Shown piece after piece: positions 1 to 12,106 of a stretch of DNA of 64,000 nucleotides. The stretch lies in the NCBI RefSeq assembly GCF_963678635.1, contig NC_087067.1:41252379-41316378 (forward strand), given 5' to 3'. The notes under the pieces were generated by a model. The model made no database searches, was not told the DNA's origin, and saw only the letters and a list, made by a program, of their open reading frames with translations. The stretch is from Symsagittifera roscoffensis. Taxonomy: Eukaryota > Xenacoelomorpha > Acoela > Convolutidae. Position numbers and translations under genes: made by a program. Each line of letters begins with the position of its first letter. Positions within the stretch are counted from its first letter, which is position 1.

Positions 1-3000
1 TATATCACTAGCCAAATTCGTATATCGAGTAGCCAACTCGTTATAATCGCTATCAACAGCTCCCCATAATTGAGCCAATTCCTTTGAGAACATCGGATTA
101 AAATACCCGAAAATCACTTCACTGTCGCAAAGAAAATCTGCCAATTTGTCTTTCTGACCCGATTCTGCTAAATGATACGGGTACTCTTCCAGTTTTCTAT
201 CCAGCCTGAGACATTTCTCAAAATAAGAGGCCAGTTTTTCATGGAACCATTTGTAAGTTACTTTCTCCGAAGAAAAATACACTCGTTCCACTGCTTCTTT
301 GAACGAAGTATGATATATATTCAATCTATTTTCAGCCGTGTCTCCGTTATACTTCACAAAGGGTCGGATTGATCGTTGAATATCTTTCCACTTTTTCAGC
401 GCAAGTTTCTCTGAAAATCGGTTCTCTCTCAGATGTTCTGGTAAAATATTTGGCGGCTCAGCCAGAATCTGGAGCAGTTCATCTTCTAAGAGACCAGTAC
501 GACTTGTTACTAACAAGCATAGACTAGCGACTAGAAGCCAAGACCTAGTATCCAATTCAGCTTCAAGCCGGTGTAGAATTTGACACTGGAGCTCGACCAA
601 GTCGTCTGGTAGGCTTGCGATCTTATCAGTCAAGAGAGAGAAATGTCCGAATATTCGCAGCTCCTCGCAAGCCAGAGATAGCCAGTAGTAACTGAAATAC
701 GAAAACACGAATTCTAATTCAATTCTAAAACCTCCATATTCCAAAGTTATCAACGCAAAATTAAGTGATTGAAACGCAATTATTAAGTATCAGATGTATG
801 AGAAGCTCCGTGAAACAAAATCGCAGGATACATCTATAACTACAGATACTACATGCAAAAGCCCACCTTGACGAGGACTCTTTGGACAGGAGTATATCCA
901 TCTGTTCATTGTCCAGGGTCTTGTTGTACTTGCCCAGGGATGCATGGACCAGTTTACGCCTTCCGGCTTCGTCCATCTTCTTCAGTGTTTTCACAGTTAG
1001 TCCACGCGAGTAGTTATTCTGAAGGTAGTCTGCAACATCTTCTCTGCCTGAAAACAGAATTACAATCAACTCTGAATTTCATAAAACCGCAAATAATTTT
1101 TGGACATCTCCAAACCGAAGTTTGCATGGTACCAAACTTGTGTAAGAGAGCTAGTTATCAAAACGCTTTGTTTGTTTCGACTGATTAAAGTAGCCATATT
1201 ATATTATTAACAAAAAGTAGCTCTTGAACTCATCCAAACGCAAGTTCAACTAAAACAGCAAATTTCTAGGTCTGTGTTAATTAATAAACTATACAATTTC
1301 AAAGGATGAGCAAACCCATAAACATTATTCAACTCAATTTGAGCGGTAAATATTCTGTTATTTACGAAAGTAATCCCTGTTACTAGTTTTTTTATTAGCC
1401 CCCGGTCCAGCTCCCACTATTCAACCTTGGGCTTTTTTTCCATGGCGAGAGAAATGTCATCAATTTTGCCGCAGCCAGTTCCACCTTGAGGAGGCGGATG
1501 ACACTGATACCCCTACAACCGTGTGTTTTACTACTTCTAATACCCTTTTGCTGTTCTCTTAAATCTGAAAATGATGCTTTCGAATAAGTAAAGAAAATCA
1601 TGCACAACTAAACTGTTTGACTTTATAGTTTGCCGATTTCGTAGCTGATTTTTTTTGGATAAAATTACCTGATACGACATTAATTATATAATTGTTCCGA
1701 CCATTTGAAAAATGTGGAAAAACTTTGTATTCGGGTTTGTTTTACTTTTTTCGTTTTGTTTTCCACGAAAAATCAGGTACCACAAATAATTATCAAAATG
1801 GGTTGAGTTATTAATCATATTAAAACTCTTTCAGTCGGGTAGAGCTCTTTGAATTTCAAGAACAATTTACGTTTGACACTAGTTTGATAAAATTAACTTA
1901 GTGTGAGAAAACTGCATCATTATATTTACAAAAAATTTCTCTTGGAAATCTGTTAATTAAATTCCATTTTTTGAAGTTAGACGTCGATCACGTTTTTCAG
2001 ACCTTAACACTTTTGCTGTTTGATAGTGGAGTTTGCCTTCCTTTTAACAATGGCAATGAACTGAGTTGAACAGAAAACACCCGCGAAAAGTCAAAATTGA
2101 GCGTGAATAAATTTTAGGACTTTTTCCTAAAAAAAACAATGAAAACGTTCAGCAAGACTTATATAACAGTACTCACTACGTTCATTACTCTTGAAAATTT
2201 TCGTTTGTCTAGTCATTTTCTACAAAAACTGTTTTCTAATTAGCCTATTTGACTATGACTGTCGAATATGTCTAAATTAAATTTTTTTGTTGAGATCTTT
2301 TCTCACGCCACAGAAAACCACACTCATTTGGAAAAAAATGTAATTTTTTCAAGACTATGGCCGGAAAATTCTGTGCTATTTGCACAGTAACCGGCCATCC
2401 TTGTTTATTTCTCTTCAATGACCTGTGATAATGACATGCACATTTTCCTTGAGGGGGCACGGCAGCCAAGTCAGCGACATCTCATCCAGCTGATTATACG
2501 CATCAATCACCAGCATCACATAATCACTAGTCGAGTTGAGAGTGTTTTTAATCTGGCCCACTATCAACGATATGGGTTTGTTCTCATCTAGTTGCAGGAA
2601 CACTGCTATCCGTTTCACCAACTGCACATAACTGACTGATCTAAAAATACGAGATAAAACGCGACCGAAACATGGCTGCTTTGCAACTAAAACTAAAAAT
2701 TCGAACAAATCTATTTTTGCGAAAAATAGAACAAAAATTTAAAAAACTTAAGATTACCGACTCGTTTCCAAGACTGCATTGCTTTCAGTTTGATCATTCA
2801 GTTTTCGAGACTAAATTAAGACTATTCATTCATGAGAGAACGGTGCTATGTCCGAGCTGTGAGCTCTCCACAGAGATCTTAACAGCTTTTGCTATCATAA
2901 TTTTAGATCATTAAGCCAAATTATTTAGAAGTAATGAAACTGTTGAAATAAAGAATCAGCTGACTCTGCTAACCCTGGAACTGCCCCCACAAAGTGATGG

Positions 3001-6000
3001 AATGTCTTGAAGTCCGGGTAGTCTTGGGCCACTCTGTTGAGGAAGACTGCGAGGCAGGAACTCTTCCCACTTCCAGACACAGCAGTCATGATATAGGGAC
3101 TCTTATCGCCTGAAGCACACAAGTAAAGATGTCCAAAATGTATCAGCATATCAAAAAAGCCAGTTTGAATTAATTGCGACAATCCGCGCCAAAAGATTTA
3201 AATAGATAAATTAGTTAATCTTTAGGCTACTTAATATGAAAAACAAACCAGCATGCGGAATCCATGATAACCATACACGGACATCAAAGTATTCAACTAA
3301 AAACGTCAAGAGAAACTCTCCGTGTTCGATTCTCCGCATATATTTTAATTTCGATCAATTTTTGGAAAACTAGAAAAATTTTCCGAACTTTTCGTCTTCG
3401 AACATATTTGAAACTGCATTCCTCTTAATTCAAACTCTTAATTCAAACAAATTCCTCTAAATTACTTTTTTCTACTAAGATTTTTTCGTTTTCACAAAAT
3501 ATTTTTTTGATTTTCTCTAATTCGCAAGCTAGAGACAGCGATATTTGAATTTAACAATTGAATGTCTGGTTCCACCGTGGTTGCAACTTCTTCCAAAAAT
3601 TTTTGTCGAAACATCTAAGAAACAAACCTATCTGTTCCATTTTCATCCAAATTAGCGGTTCAGTGACATCCAAATTAGCGGTTCAGTGATTAGCGGATTA
3701 AATGATCGATTACATAAATCTGATTAAAAGCAAACATGTAGGTACCTTTGGTGTTGATGTATGCCTGCAAGTCTTCAATCTGATTGTTCCACACAGGAAG
3801 GTCTCCGATCAGACTGGCCTCGTCGTCCTTGAATGCCTCGTGCAGGTCTGTCAATTCCTGCCACTTGTTACTGCCAGACTCCACCAAGGAGGGGTACTGT
3901 CTCTCGATCTAGAATATTACGAATGTTTAATTAGCATCATTTCCGCTTCAGTAGTGTTTACAGTTGTCTCCGACAGTTTTTTGTTTGCCGAATTCAAGCC
4001 TCATTCTTTTACCGTCAAGAACTTCATTCTGCCTCTCCGCGATTTCTACACTTCGTAACTATCAGGGAAGCTTGTTTTGCAACTATTTGAGCCATAGATT
4101 TTTACAGACACATTCAGAAATTTGCACAAAAAAGGAAAATGACTTCGTAATATTTTATTTTTTGATGAAATGATTAGCTAGCCAAAATGGACACTTTGGA
4201 AAATACTGCAAACTTCTAAATCTTGCCTGCCACGAATGTGAAAAAGAAAACATCTGCAAACCTAACCTGCTGTTTGAAAAAGTTCAAGGTTTTCTCCACG
4301 AAAATTTCCTCGAACCCAGTCAACAATGGAACACCGGAAGCGTCCGTTTTTCCAGCGTATTTAGCGTAGTACAGCAGTTTCTGCGCATCCGAAAAACATT
4401 CGTCTATTTTTTCGCGGAAGCACGCAGCTGAAACACAGACAACATTTACAGATATATGGAATCCATAGTACTAATCAAGCGTAATATCTACATTTTTGAC
4501 ACATTATTATTTCACTATCACCCCAAACATCAGTTGACATGAAAAATAACCCTTTTTTTTATGCTACAACCCCTGTGAAATATCATAAAATATTCCCTGA
4601 TATGATAAACTACTGGTTATAACACTAAGTAAAAAATTATTACTGTTTTGGGATCGAATTGAACAATATTTATTTACTAATAAAAAGTTGATCAGTAAAA
4701 AAATTCAAAAAATATTCTATTCGCTATATATATATTTATATACAAATTCCATGGCAACGCCTGCATTTTTACTCTAAATACCCAGAATTTCTAAGCCTCA
4801 TACACACTTTCAACAATTCTAAGACTCATACACACCTTTGTAACTGCCAACTGGTATTTCATCAGTGAATTTAGACTTCACACCCTCGGGTAGAGTGTGC
4901 ACGAAAGAAGGGTTTCTGAGGAGGAAGAGGGCATTTGGGTTCTTACTTCTAAACGCCCCCTGCACACACTCCATCTCGGTGATGCTCAAGTCGTCTATCC
5001 AGTCATAGCTTTTTCTGCATAAGACAAGAAACACATGAAAATTAATTTATTAATTCTCCATGATTAACCCAGCCTGTGAAATTTTAAATGCCATTATTTT
5101 TTAGAGCTTTAAATTTTTTTTGACACGAGCATTAAATATATCAGGACATGTTTAGTCTGCTTAAAAAACCTTGTAAAACAATGCAGGTGTAAAAAAAATT
5201 TATGTTTGATTGAGATTGGGTCAAAAAATTAAGTCAACTAATGGAAAATTCAATAGAATTCGAAAAAAAAACTGAAAACAAGCATCGAATTTGAATAATT
5301 TTATTTTCACTAATTCAAATTTGGTAGTAACATCAAGATTTTGATACTATTAATTCAGCAATATTTCACCTGATAGCATCGCTGACCACATGGTGATCTG
5401 GAATCCAGCCAACTCTCTCTGACAACATACTGAGGAAAAAGGGAAAAGTGTTCTCTTTGTAACACCTCTCAATCTCACCCAGACACGTGTGAACAGCTAA
5501 TTCAGCATCCAGGCCAGACGGAACGCCCCATCTAAAAGTCGTTTTTGGTCCACGAATCTCGAATCAGCTTTCGAAATGCTTTTACTTAACCAACAGATAA
5601 AATATAAAAACGGACACCCACCAAAAAAAATTTTAAAAAGAAGTCAGCTATTACAAACCACACTGGATTGAAAAAAAAAACATATTTTTTGATTTTTCTT
5701 AAATAATTTCCGGAGCAATAACTTATAATCAGGTCTTCGCCTGTTTAACTCACCTCAGATCTATTTCGACGAGATGCAACTTTCTTCCCTTGCACCAAGC
5801 CCTCAAATCAGGAAACACTTTCTTCACCAAAATATCCCGCTCCACCTGGAAGTCGTGAAACGTCGACGAAACAAACAGTCGAATAGTCTTCCATGGTTTG
5901 TTCATGGGCTTTACGGTTGCATTCTGACGTTCGAGATACTTGGAATCCTGACATGATTTCAGCGCCAGTGACCAGGCTTTGTCAACTCTGTTTTTGGTCA

Positions 6001-6133
6001 GTTCATCAGACCTTTCACCTGAAATTCCACTCCTGGATTTGCTCCGAGGTCTCGCATTTCTAATTTGGCGTTTCGAATTATCTTGAATTTTCTTGAGTCG
6101 ATCAAAGTAAGATTGTTCTCGTCGAGAAGACAT
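1..6133 (-). CDS. DUF4062-NACHT STAND NTPase gene (TEP1/TTC41/NPHP3-like), 5' part, nine exons
   Basis: Exons read on the minus strand: 6133-5754, 5531-5370, 5014-4836, 4427-4267, 3908-3746, about 3111-2950, 2640-2423, 1047-867 and 691-1, continuing past the left edge. Phases join in frame and introns are GT-AG, except that the exon-6 donor is weak. The start is the ATG at 6133. Exon 1 has a basic N-terminus, then a DUF4062 signature (RLFVSSTFHDFQVERDIL ... DLRWGV across the first junction), with SITEMECVQGAF in exon 3. Exon 6 carries a Walker A (AVSGSGKSS) and an HHFVG motif, and exon 7 a Walker B-like hydrophobic strand (YVMLVIDAYNQL). Exon 9 has LACEELRIFG and runs into the helical region where TPRs begin in relatives. 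STAND NTPases of this type act as ATP-driven scaffolds. Which paralogue this is cannot be settled without the C-terminal repeats; the domain order is clear, the precise orthology is inference. Confidence 0.85.
1048..2422 (-). other. Large intron 7 of the NACHT gene
   Basis: This 1.37-kb intron (donor at 2422, acceptor at 1048) is much longer than the other introns of the gene. I see no coding sequence or recognisable element in it, only AT-rich sequence. Confidence 0.6.
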
Positions 6134-6939
6134 TTAATTACTATATTTAATATGGCGTTTTAGTTTTTCAAAGCGTGCACTTTGATAAACATTACAACTG
6201 ATTATTTATGCAGATGCATTCAGTAAAAAGCACGTGGCGTTATTTAACCGTTTGACAACAATAAGCAGAGCTACTGAACGGAACTGACGCATCAGCAAAC
6301 AAAATAATTTAGGTGATTGAAAAGAGTAAAAACTCCCGTCAACCACTCGGTGAAAAAAAAACATATTTATAAGTGTCAAGTCATACTAATTTGTGGACAG
6401 AATCGGACCAGTAGATATAATTAGAAATTTGATTATATTTGTACTTTTTTTGAATGGAAAAAGGAAACAAGCTTTTGAAACGCTTTGAATATTAATTATT
6501 TTGATATCACAATAGAAAAGTTTTTTCTTGATAATTTCTTGATTTACTATTATCTTGACATTGAAACCATGGTTTCTTTATTAAGGTGATCAGAAGTGCA
6601 GCCAAATCTGCTTTAACTTCAAGGGCTATTTTATTTGTTTTGACAGCTCTTGATAAAATGAGCGATACATAGATTTATGAAACCGTTGAAAACAGAAGCT
6701 TGCAGAGCTTCGTACCATTTGCTATACAACCAAACATAGCAGTGGAAGCTAGCAGACACCAGTAAAGACGATTTCGACGAAAAATAGAGAAAAAACAACT
6801 ACATCTACAAAACTTCCTTACACTTATCTCGAATGATTTTCAACTTGGGAAAAACATAAGAACCACAATCGACAGTTTAAAAAAGTATTATAAAAAGTTC
6901 ACTAAACTGACAGTACTTAGGTACTAACAATAAATACAG
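6134..6939. other. Upstream intergenic region of the NACHT gene
   Basis: AT-rich sequence upstream of the NACHT start codon. It presumably contains the promoter and 5' UTR, but no TATA box or other element can be called with confidence. No gene is seen. Confidence 0.4.
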
Positions 6940-7335
6940 TTGCGTTTACAAAAAAATTCGAGCTATACAGTTTTTACCAACTCTCTTCTGAAACACAAAA
7001 GTCAGATGTCTCCTTCATACGATGTGTTACTAGATATCTAAACGAAAACAACATAACCCAAAAAAAATTCAGCTGAATTAACCTTTTATGCGAAAAAAAA
7101 GGAATGAGTTAATCATACACAGAGTTTCTGAATGAGTTGCGTGAAAATAAAGTTGCGTTTGCATAAACAATTCGAGCTATAAAGTTTATACCAACTCTCT
7201 CGTGAAACACAAAAGTCAGCTGTTTCCTTCATACGTGTTAAGAGATGTGTAAACCAAAATAACATAACCCGAAAATTTTCAGCTGAATCCGTTTATGCAA
7301 AAAAAAACGAATGACTTAATCATACACAAAGCAAA
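6940..7335 (+). repeat. Direct tandem duplication, two units of about 0.2 kb
   Basis: The unit at about 6940-7125 recurs at about 7152-7335, roughly 213 bp downstream. Shared landmarks include AATTCGAGCTATA, ACCAACTCTC, GAAACACAAAAGTCAG, CCTTCATACG, AACATAACCC and CATACACA. The copies have diverged by substitutions and small indels. No coding potential is seen. Confidence 0.75.
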
Positions 7336-7689
7336 GCGGAGCTTCGCATCACTTGCGACACAACGCAAACATATCATGAAATACTAGCCAGCGAAAAAAA
7401 AACAGATTTTGTAACACAGAGGCGAAATTCCACTTCGCATACACAAGCAAAAATACGACCGATAACGCTACTGGGAAAAACTGAATGAGTGAAACTTTGA
7501 GCCTGCAAAATTTCTTAAGTAACGTACGCCAATTATGAGTCTATAACATTGCTAAGTGACGCAAGCCTATTATGACGCATTAGCAGTATTAGTCAATTTG
7601 AAAAAAAAAAGAAATTTACTAACAAACATGCCTCAATTTATAGAGCGGACGCATTTTAACTAGTATACGAAAAAGTTCATTAAAAACAT

Positions 7690-7760
7690 CCGACCCTGCC
7701 CAGGTTCGAACCCTCTTATTTTGTTGCTGGTCTCCTTCCCTGCCTCTACGCTACATATCC
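7690..7760 (-). repeat. tRNA-like sequence with pol III A/B boxes, possible SINE relic
   Basis: On the minus strand TAGCGTAGAGGCAGG (7753-7739) resembles an internal A box, and GGTTCGAACC (7712-7703) is a perfect B-box core about 40 nt downstream. That spacing fits a tRNA, but no convincing acceptor stem closes around it. It is therefore called a tRNA-derived relic rather than a tRNA gene. Confidence 0.35.
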
Positions 7761-7848
7761 ATGATACTTTGAAGCTTACATGCTATTTTTACTTTAATAG
7801 TCTGTGTAAATATCCTTAGCATTAGCTGTACTTAATAGCAAATTATTG

Positions 7849-8205
7849 ATCAAAATGAACACTTTCAAAATGAACACATTTTGTCGCAACAATATTAGTG
7901 ACTTAAGTTGGCAAAATCAGGGAGTTCATACTATCACACGAGCTTTGCTTGTGTAAACCAATGAAAATATTGAAACAAAATAGACTCGCCAAAAATTTTA
8001 GATGAAGATCTCAATTTTATTGAACAAATTTCTTGTTGGTAAAAAACTCCAGCTAAAAAACTGCCACTTCCAAATTCTAATCAAAATGAACACTTTCAAA
8101 ATGAACTTATTTTGTCGCAACAATATTTGCAACTTAGGTTGGCAAAATAAGAAAGTTCATAATATCACACGAGCTTTAATTGTGTAAACCAATGAAAATA
8201 TTGAA
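7849..8205 (+). repeat. Direct repeat, about 126-bp unit occurring twice
   Basis: The segment 7849-7975 recurs at 8080-8205, offset about 231 bp. Shared landmarks are ATCAAAATGAACACTTTC, TTTTGTCGCAACAATATT, TTGGCAAAAT and ATCACACGAGCTTT. It is non-coding. A short third echo (TTTTATTGAACAAATT) follows at 8218-8262. Confidence 0.75.
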
Positions 8206-8262
8206 TCTCAAAGATCTCAATTTTATTGAACAAATTGAAGAATTTTATTGAACAAATTTCTT

Positions 8263-9600
8263 GCTAATCGGAGAGAAACTGGTAAAAAAGCCGATAAACT
8301 GATAAAAATGTTTTCATTCAGAAACTTACAAACTAACACCCCTCAAAACACCGTTTGGCATAACTTCAAAGCTTTTCAAACGCAATATGAGGCAATTGAG
8401 CCAACTAACGGAAACCATTAGGGTAAACAGAAACAATTTAAGTCGGATAACATTAAAAAAAGAAAAGACTAACATAAATGATACCAAATCAGAGCTGCTA
8501 AAATTACACAGACACCAAGCAGAGGTTCAAACCATCTGCGATACCACAAAAACAAGGCATGGTAAGCTAGAGGACAAAAAATGAAACGGGGGCCATTAGG
8601 TTGACAAAAAATCAATGTTGAAAAAAAAATTTTGCTGCAACTAAGTCAATAAAACTGTTGTAGACGCCAGTTGAGCCAAAAATAATAATTGGCACAGTAA
8701 AAGCCAAAAATATTTTGAGATTGAAATTTATACGCTTTACACTTTTGCTACACAAGAAAATTTTCCTTTCAAACAAACAGGTTCTGGTCAGATGCAAACA
8801 CCAGCCGTTTGTCGTCCCAGGCAAGCACTTAACCGCCAAAACAAGCGTGCCTCAGAAGACAAAAAATTTGAACTGATATAATGGAATTAAACACAGGGGC
8901 AAAGTTCTCTAGAGAACAAAGTTGCTTACAGTAAAAGTCTAGTGCATGATTGCAACACCTTTGCAAGGATTAAGAATTTAAACAGGCCGATTCCTGTCTA
9001 AGTAGCACAGAACAGTCCTTATGATGTTTAAAAACGTCGGAAGTGTCAACTTTTTTAGGAGAAATAGGATTGGGTGCCATATGGGTGCCACGATTTGGCT
9101 GATGAAAGTTCAAAAGATCCTCATTACAATACCACGCTTGACACCTTACAGATTTTGTTTCAGGTAGTCACAATAGTTGCGAAAAAACGCCTTGCAACAA
9201 TCTTCCTTCCAACCGTGAAGTGGTGGGTACAAACGAAACCAACAGAGAGTTGGAAACGAGTCAAGAACGCAAAGAAAAAAAACTTCAGCTTTCCAATTTC
9301 AAAAAAATAGATAATGAACAATTCATGATTGACACTTTTTTGATACAACTAACCAAACTTTAGAAAACTGGACCAATAGGTGAGTTTTTTATTCCACTGG
9401 GAAATCTGAAAAATTAAATCTACTTTCGAGAAAAGGAGCGTTCACATTTTTATGACCTTAACTTTTGCTGTTCGACAGTCGAATTTGCCTCTCTTCCAAC
9501 GAACGAAATGTAGTGAAATGAAGAAATCATATGTCCAACCGCAAAAAAATGAAGTATTTTTCCCGAAAAAAAAACAAATAAAAAAGACGTATTTAGGAGT
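8263..9600. other. Intergenic, no gene recognised
   Basis: AT-rich sequence with short spurious open frames on both strands and no family motif. It leads into PLE copy A. I see no RNA gene. Confidence 0.4.
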
Positions 9601-11234
9601 ATTCAGTACATTCAGGACTCTAAAACTGGAACAACTCTTATTTAAGAACATCTTCATAAGTCGACAAAAACAGTTAAATTACTGACACGGGAAGTGAAAA
9701 ACTATCTTGAAAATAGAAGACCAGCACAAAAATTTAAAAAACAAAATAAATCGAAAAAAGCGAAACAACTGCGTGATAAAAATTAATGTAGATCTTGGCC
9801 CAAAGCACCCGGTGAGGGATCGTTTCAATGAACTTCACTTTCTTGCGGACATTGATAATTTTTTATCTGAGCTTAAATCGCAAAAGGTACCAGGTGAAAA
9901 ATTATGTGAAATTGAAGCTGCTGCAAAATCATACGCTAAACGTGTGCGGCAAACACCGTCGGCTAGAGGGATTGAGAAAGCCAGGAAGTATTTGAAGGAC
10001 AATGATCTCTTGGCAGTCCCATTCGATAAAGGTGTTGGCTTCTGTGTAATGAAGAAAACGACATATGAGGCTAAACTAACTGAGCTGCTGCAATCGGAAC
10101 AATTTAGCGAAAAACCAGGTTTAACTGATAGTGTTGTTATGAAAATTGAGAAAGACATCAACAAAGAACTGTTGGCCATGAAAAAGAAAGATGAGATCGA
10201 TGAGGCACTGTATAGTAGGCTTAGGTCCACGGGAGAGATGTGAAGAGCATTGTAAGAGATGTAAAGAGCAGCGAGATCAAGAAAAACCAACAGAAAATGT
10301 CAAAGCGTTCCTAAGATATGTAGATGATATTGTGAGGACGGTAAAGGGGGATCCAGATATAGTTTTAAAAGCAGCTAATGAGCTCCACCCCAACTTACAA
10401 TTCACTATCGAAAATCCGGATTCGAACGGAGACTTAGCCTTTCTAGATTTGAACATTAATGTGGACTCACGAAAAAAGGTAACATGTGGATGGTATCAAA
10501 AACCAACGGATACTGGGACTATCCTTAACTTCAGAAGCTGCGCTCCATTGCAATATAAACGCAATGTAGTTGAGGGTACTGTTCATCGGATTTTTAGATG
10601 TACATCAACATGGGAAAACTTTGACAAAGCAATGAAGATTATTAAAGAACGATGGGTGGATAATCAATACCCTGAAAAATGGTCAGATGGTGTAGTATTA
10701 AGAACGTTGAATAAGATCATCGACCGAAAAACTGACACACGAACAACGGTAACATCAGTCAAGGAAGATCCTTTAAAGGTCAGTGCACCCATTATAACAT
10801 TACAATACCGGGGTAATGCATCAGAGTGGTTTGCTGCCAAACTGCGTCAAAACGCCGGAGCCCAAGTGATTTTTACTACGAGAAAGCTCAAGACTTGCCT
10901 ACCGTCCCTTAAATCTCCCTTTGCGAAAGATTTGAAATCCAGAGTGGTCTACAAGCTCACATGTAGTGGATGTAATTCCACCTATGTTGGACAAACGGTC
11001 CGGCATTTGACCACGCGGATTGAAGAGCATCACAAGGAAGATTCGCCAGTAGGGCAACATTTGAGAGAATGTGACAGGGATGGTAAGAGCGCTGAGCTTA
11101 AGTCTGAGATTATAGATCAATCAAGTAACATACAGAAACTCCTCACTCTGGAGGCCTTACATATTTGGAAAGAACGCCCCAGAATTAACACGCGCGAGGA
11201 GTTCAGGAGCAGGGAGCTGACATTAAAATTATAG

Positions 11235-11542
11235 TACATGTTTAAACATGACTTAAATTGCAATTTTTGAAAAAATAAACTGACATGTCAGTTTGGATAA
11301 AACATCAAATCGAAAAATTATGACTCAAGTAACGAAAAAGTATGGAAATTGTCATAATCGATGAAATAATGATCACGTAATAACAGATGTAAGAATTTGA
11401 TTGGTTAAAAATTTCTAACATGTTCTTTTTGAATTTCATACATGATCTTTGATCATTTTATTGTAAATAGAAAATTTTATATACTGACGATGCACAAAAT
11501 GTGCGAAAACGGTTGAATTAACAATTTTAAAAAATTCTTATT
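11235..11542 (+). repeat. PLE pseudo-LTR-like 3' region of copy A
   Basis: Non-coding sequence after the endonuclease stop. It contains GATCTTTGATCATTTTAT and then the hammerhead-like motif at 11484. The same landmarks recur at 11650-11724 and 19740-19812, which marks this as the flanking repeat of the element. Confidence 0.6.
11484..11511 (+). ncRNA. Hammerhead-ribozyme-like motif in PLE pseudo-LTR (first copy)
   Basis: CTGACGA, then a GCAC/GTGC hairpin with an A-rich loop, then GAAAACG, matches the CUGANGA - stem II - GAAA half of a hammerhead core. PLEs are known to carry hammerhead motifs in their pseudo-LTRs. I could not close stem III and the cleavage triplet with confidence, so function is unproven. 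Confidence 0.45.
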
Positions 11543-11696
11543 GTAGATCTTTAAAAAATCTTAAAAACTGAAAAATGATATCAAGCAATACGACAAAGAA
11601 TAACAAAACCTAATAAGAATTTTTGAAGTAATGATGTGTGTGACACTTTTTATGATCTTTGATCATTTTGTACAGATAGTTTAGAATTTTTAAAAC

Positions 11697-11724
11697 CTGA
11701 AGATGCACAAAATTTGCGAAAACG
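11697..11724 (+). ncRNA. Hammerhead-ribozyme-like motif (unit B)
   Basis: CTGAAGA, hairpin, GAAAACG; the second hairpin arm has one change (TTGC). AATTTTTAAAAC upstream could pair with the TTTTAAAAAATT downstream of the motif at 11484, as stem I would if the two repeats form a tandem structure. Confidence 0.4.
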
Positions 11725-12106
11725 TTTGTTTGAATATACAATTTTAATGCATTCTCAAAATATTTAGATGTAAAATTTTGAAACCCAACGGCGTTGAGCC
11801 AATTCTCAATTACAGTCTCTCCTACAAGGAGACGTAATTTTAAATTTATTTTCCCTTGTTTTATTGGAGAAATCTTTTTAGTTGAAAAATCTTTTTATAT
11901 TTTACCATGTTAGAATTGAAATGGTCTACATTGTAGCAGCTAGCTCACTCTACCACAGCCTGGAACAACTTAGCAACCCGGAAAAAGAACAATTTTTACC
12001 CAAAATTTTGGCTATTCCGGGACTTTCTTTAAACCCGAACACCACGAACCCATAGAAGAACCTCGCAAGCCTACTCTGCACGGCACCTCTTGCAGAAAAA
12101 CGTCAA

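Larger units (their letters stand above)
9613..11542 (+). pseudogene. Penelope-like element copy A, internally deleted (RT core missing)
   Basis: Two overlapping frames remain. The frame at 9707-10243 carries the N-terminal PLE region (LGPKHPVRDRFNELHFLADI ... VPFDKGVGFCVMKK) and breaks off after an RSTGE motif. The frame at 10191-11234 resumes at the end of a zinc-finger-like stretch (HCKRC), then RT motif C (FLRYVDDIVRTVKGD), the thumb (CGWYQKPTDTGTILNFRSCA) and a GIY-YIG endonuclease (STYVGQTVRHLTTRIEEH ... LTLEALHI ... NTREEFRSREL). RT motif A (SLDVKSLYTN in copy D) and motif B are absent, so this copy cannot encode active RT. A 183-bp block at 9613-9795 also ends units B and C, and here it is fused at GTAGATCTT to the RT N-terminus. 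Confidence 0.85.

Noticed and set aside
1395-1607. Minus-strand ORF in the large NACHT-gene intron
   Set aside because: No splice-compatible continuity with flanking exons and no family resemblance.
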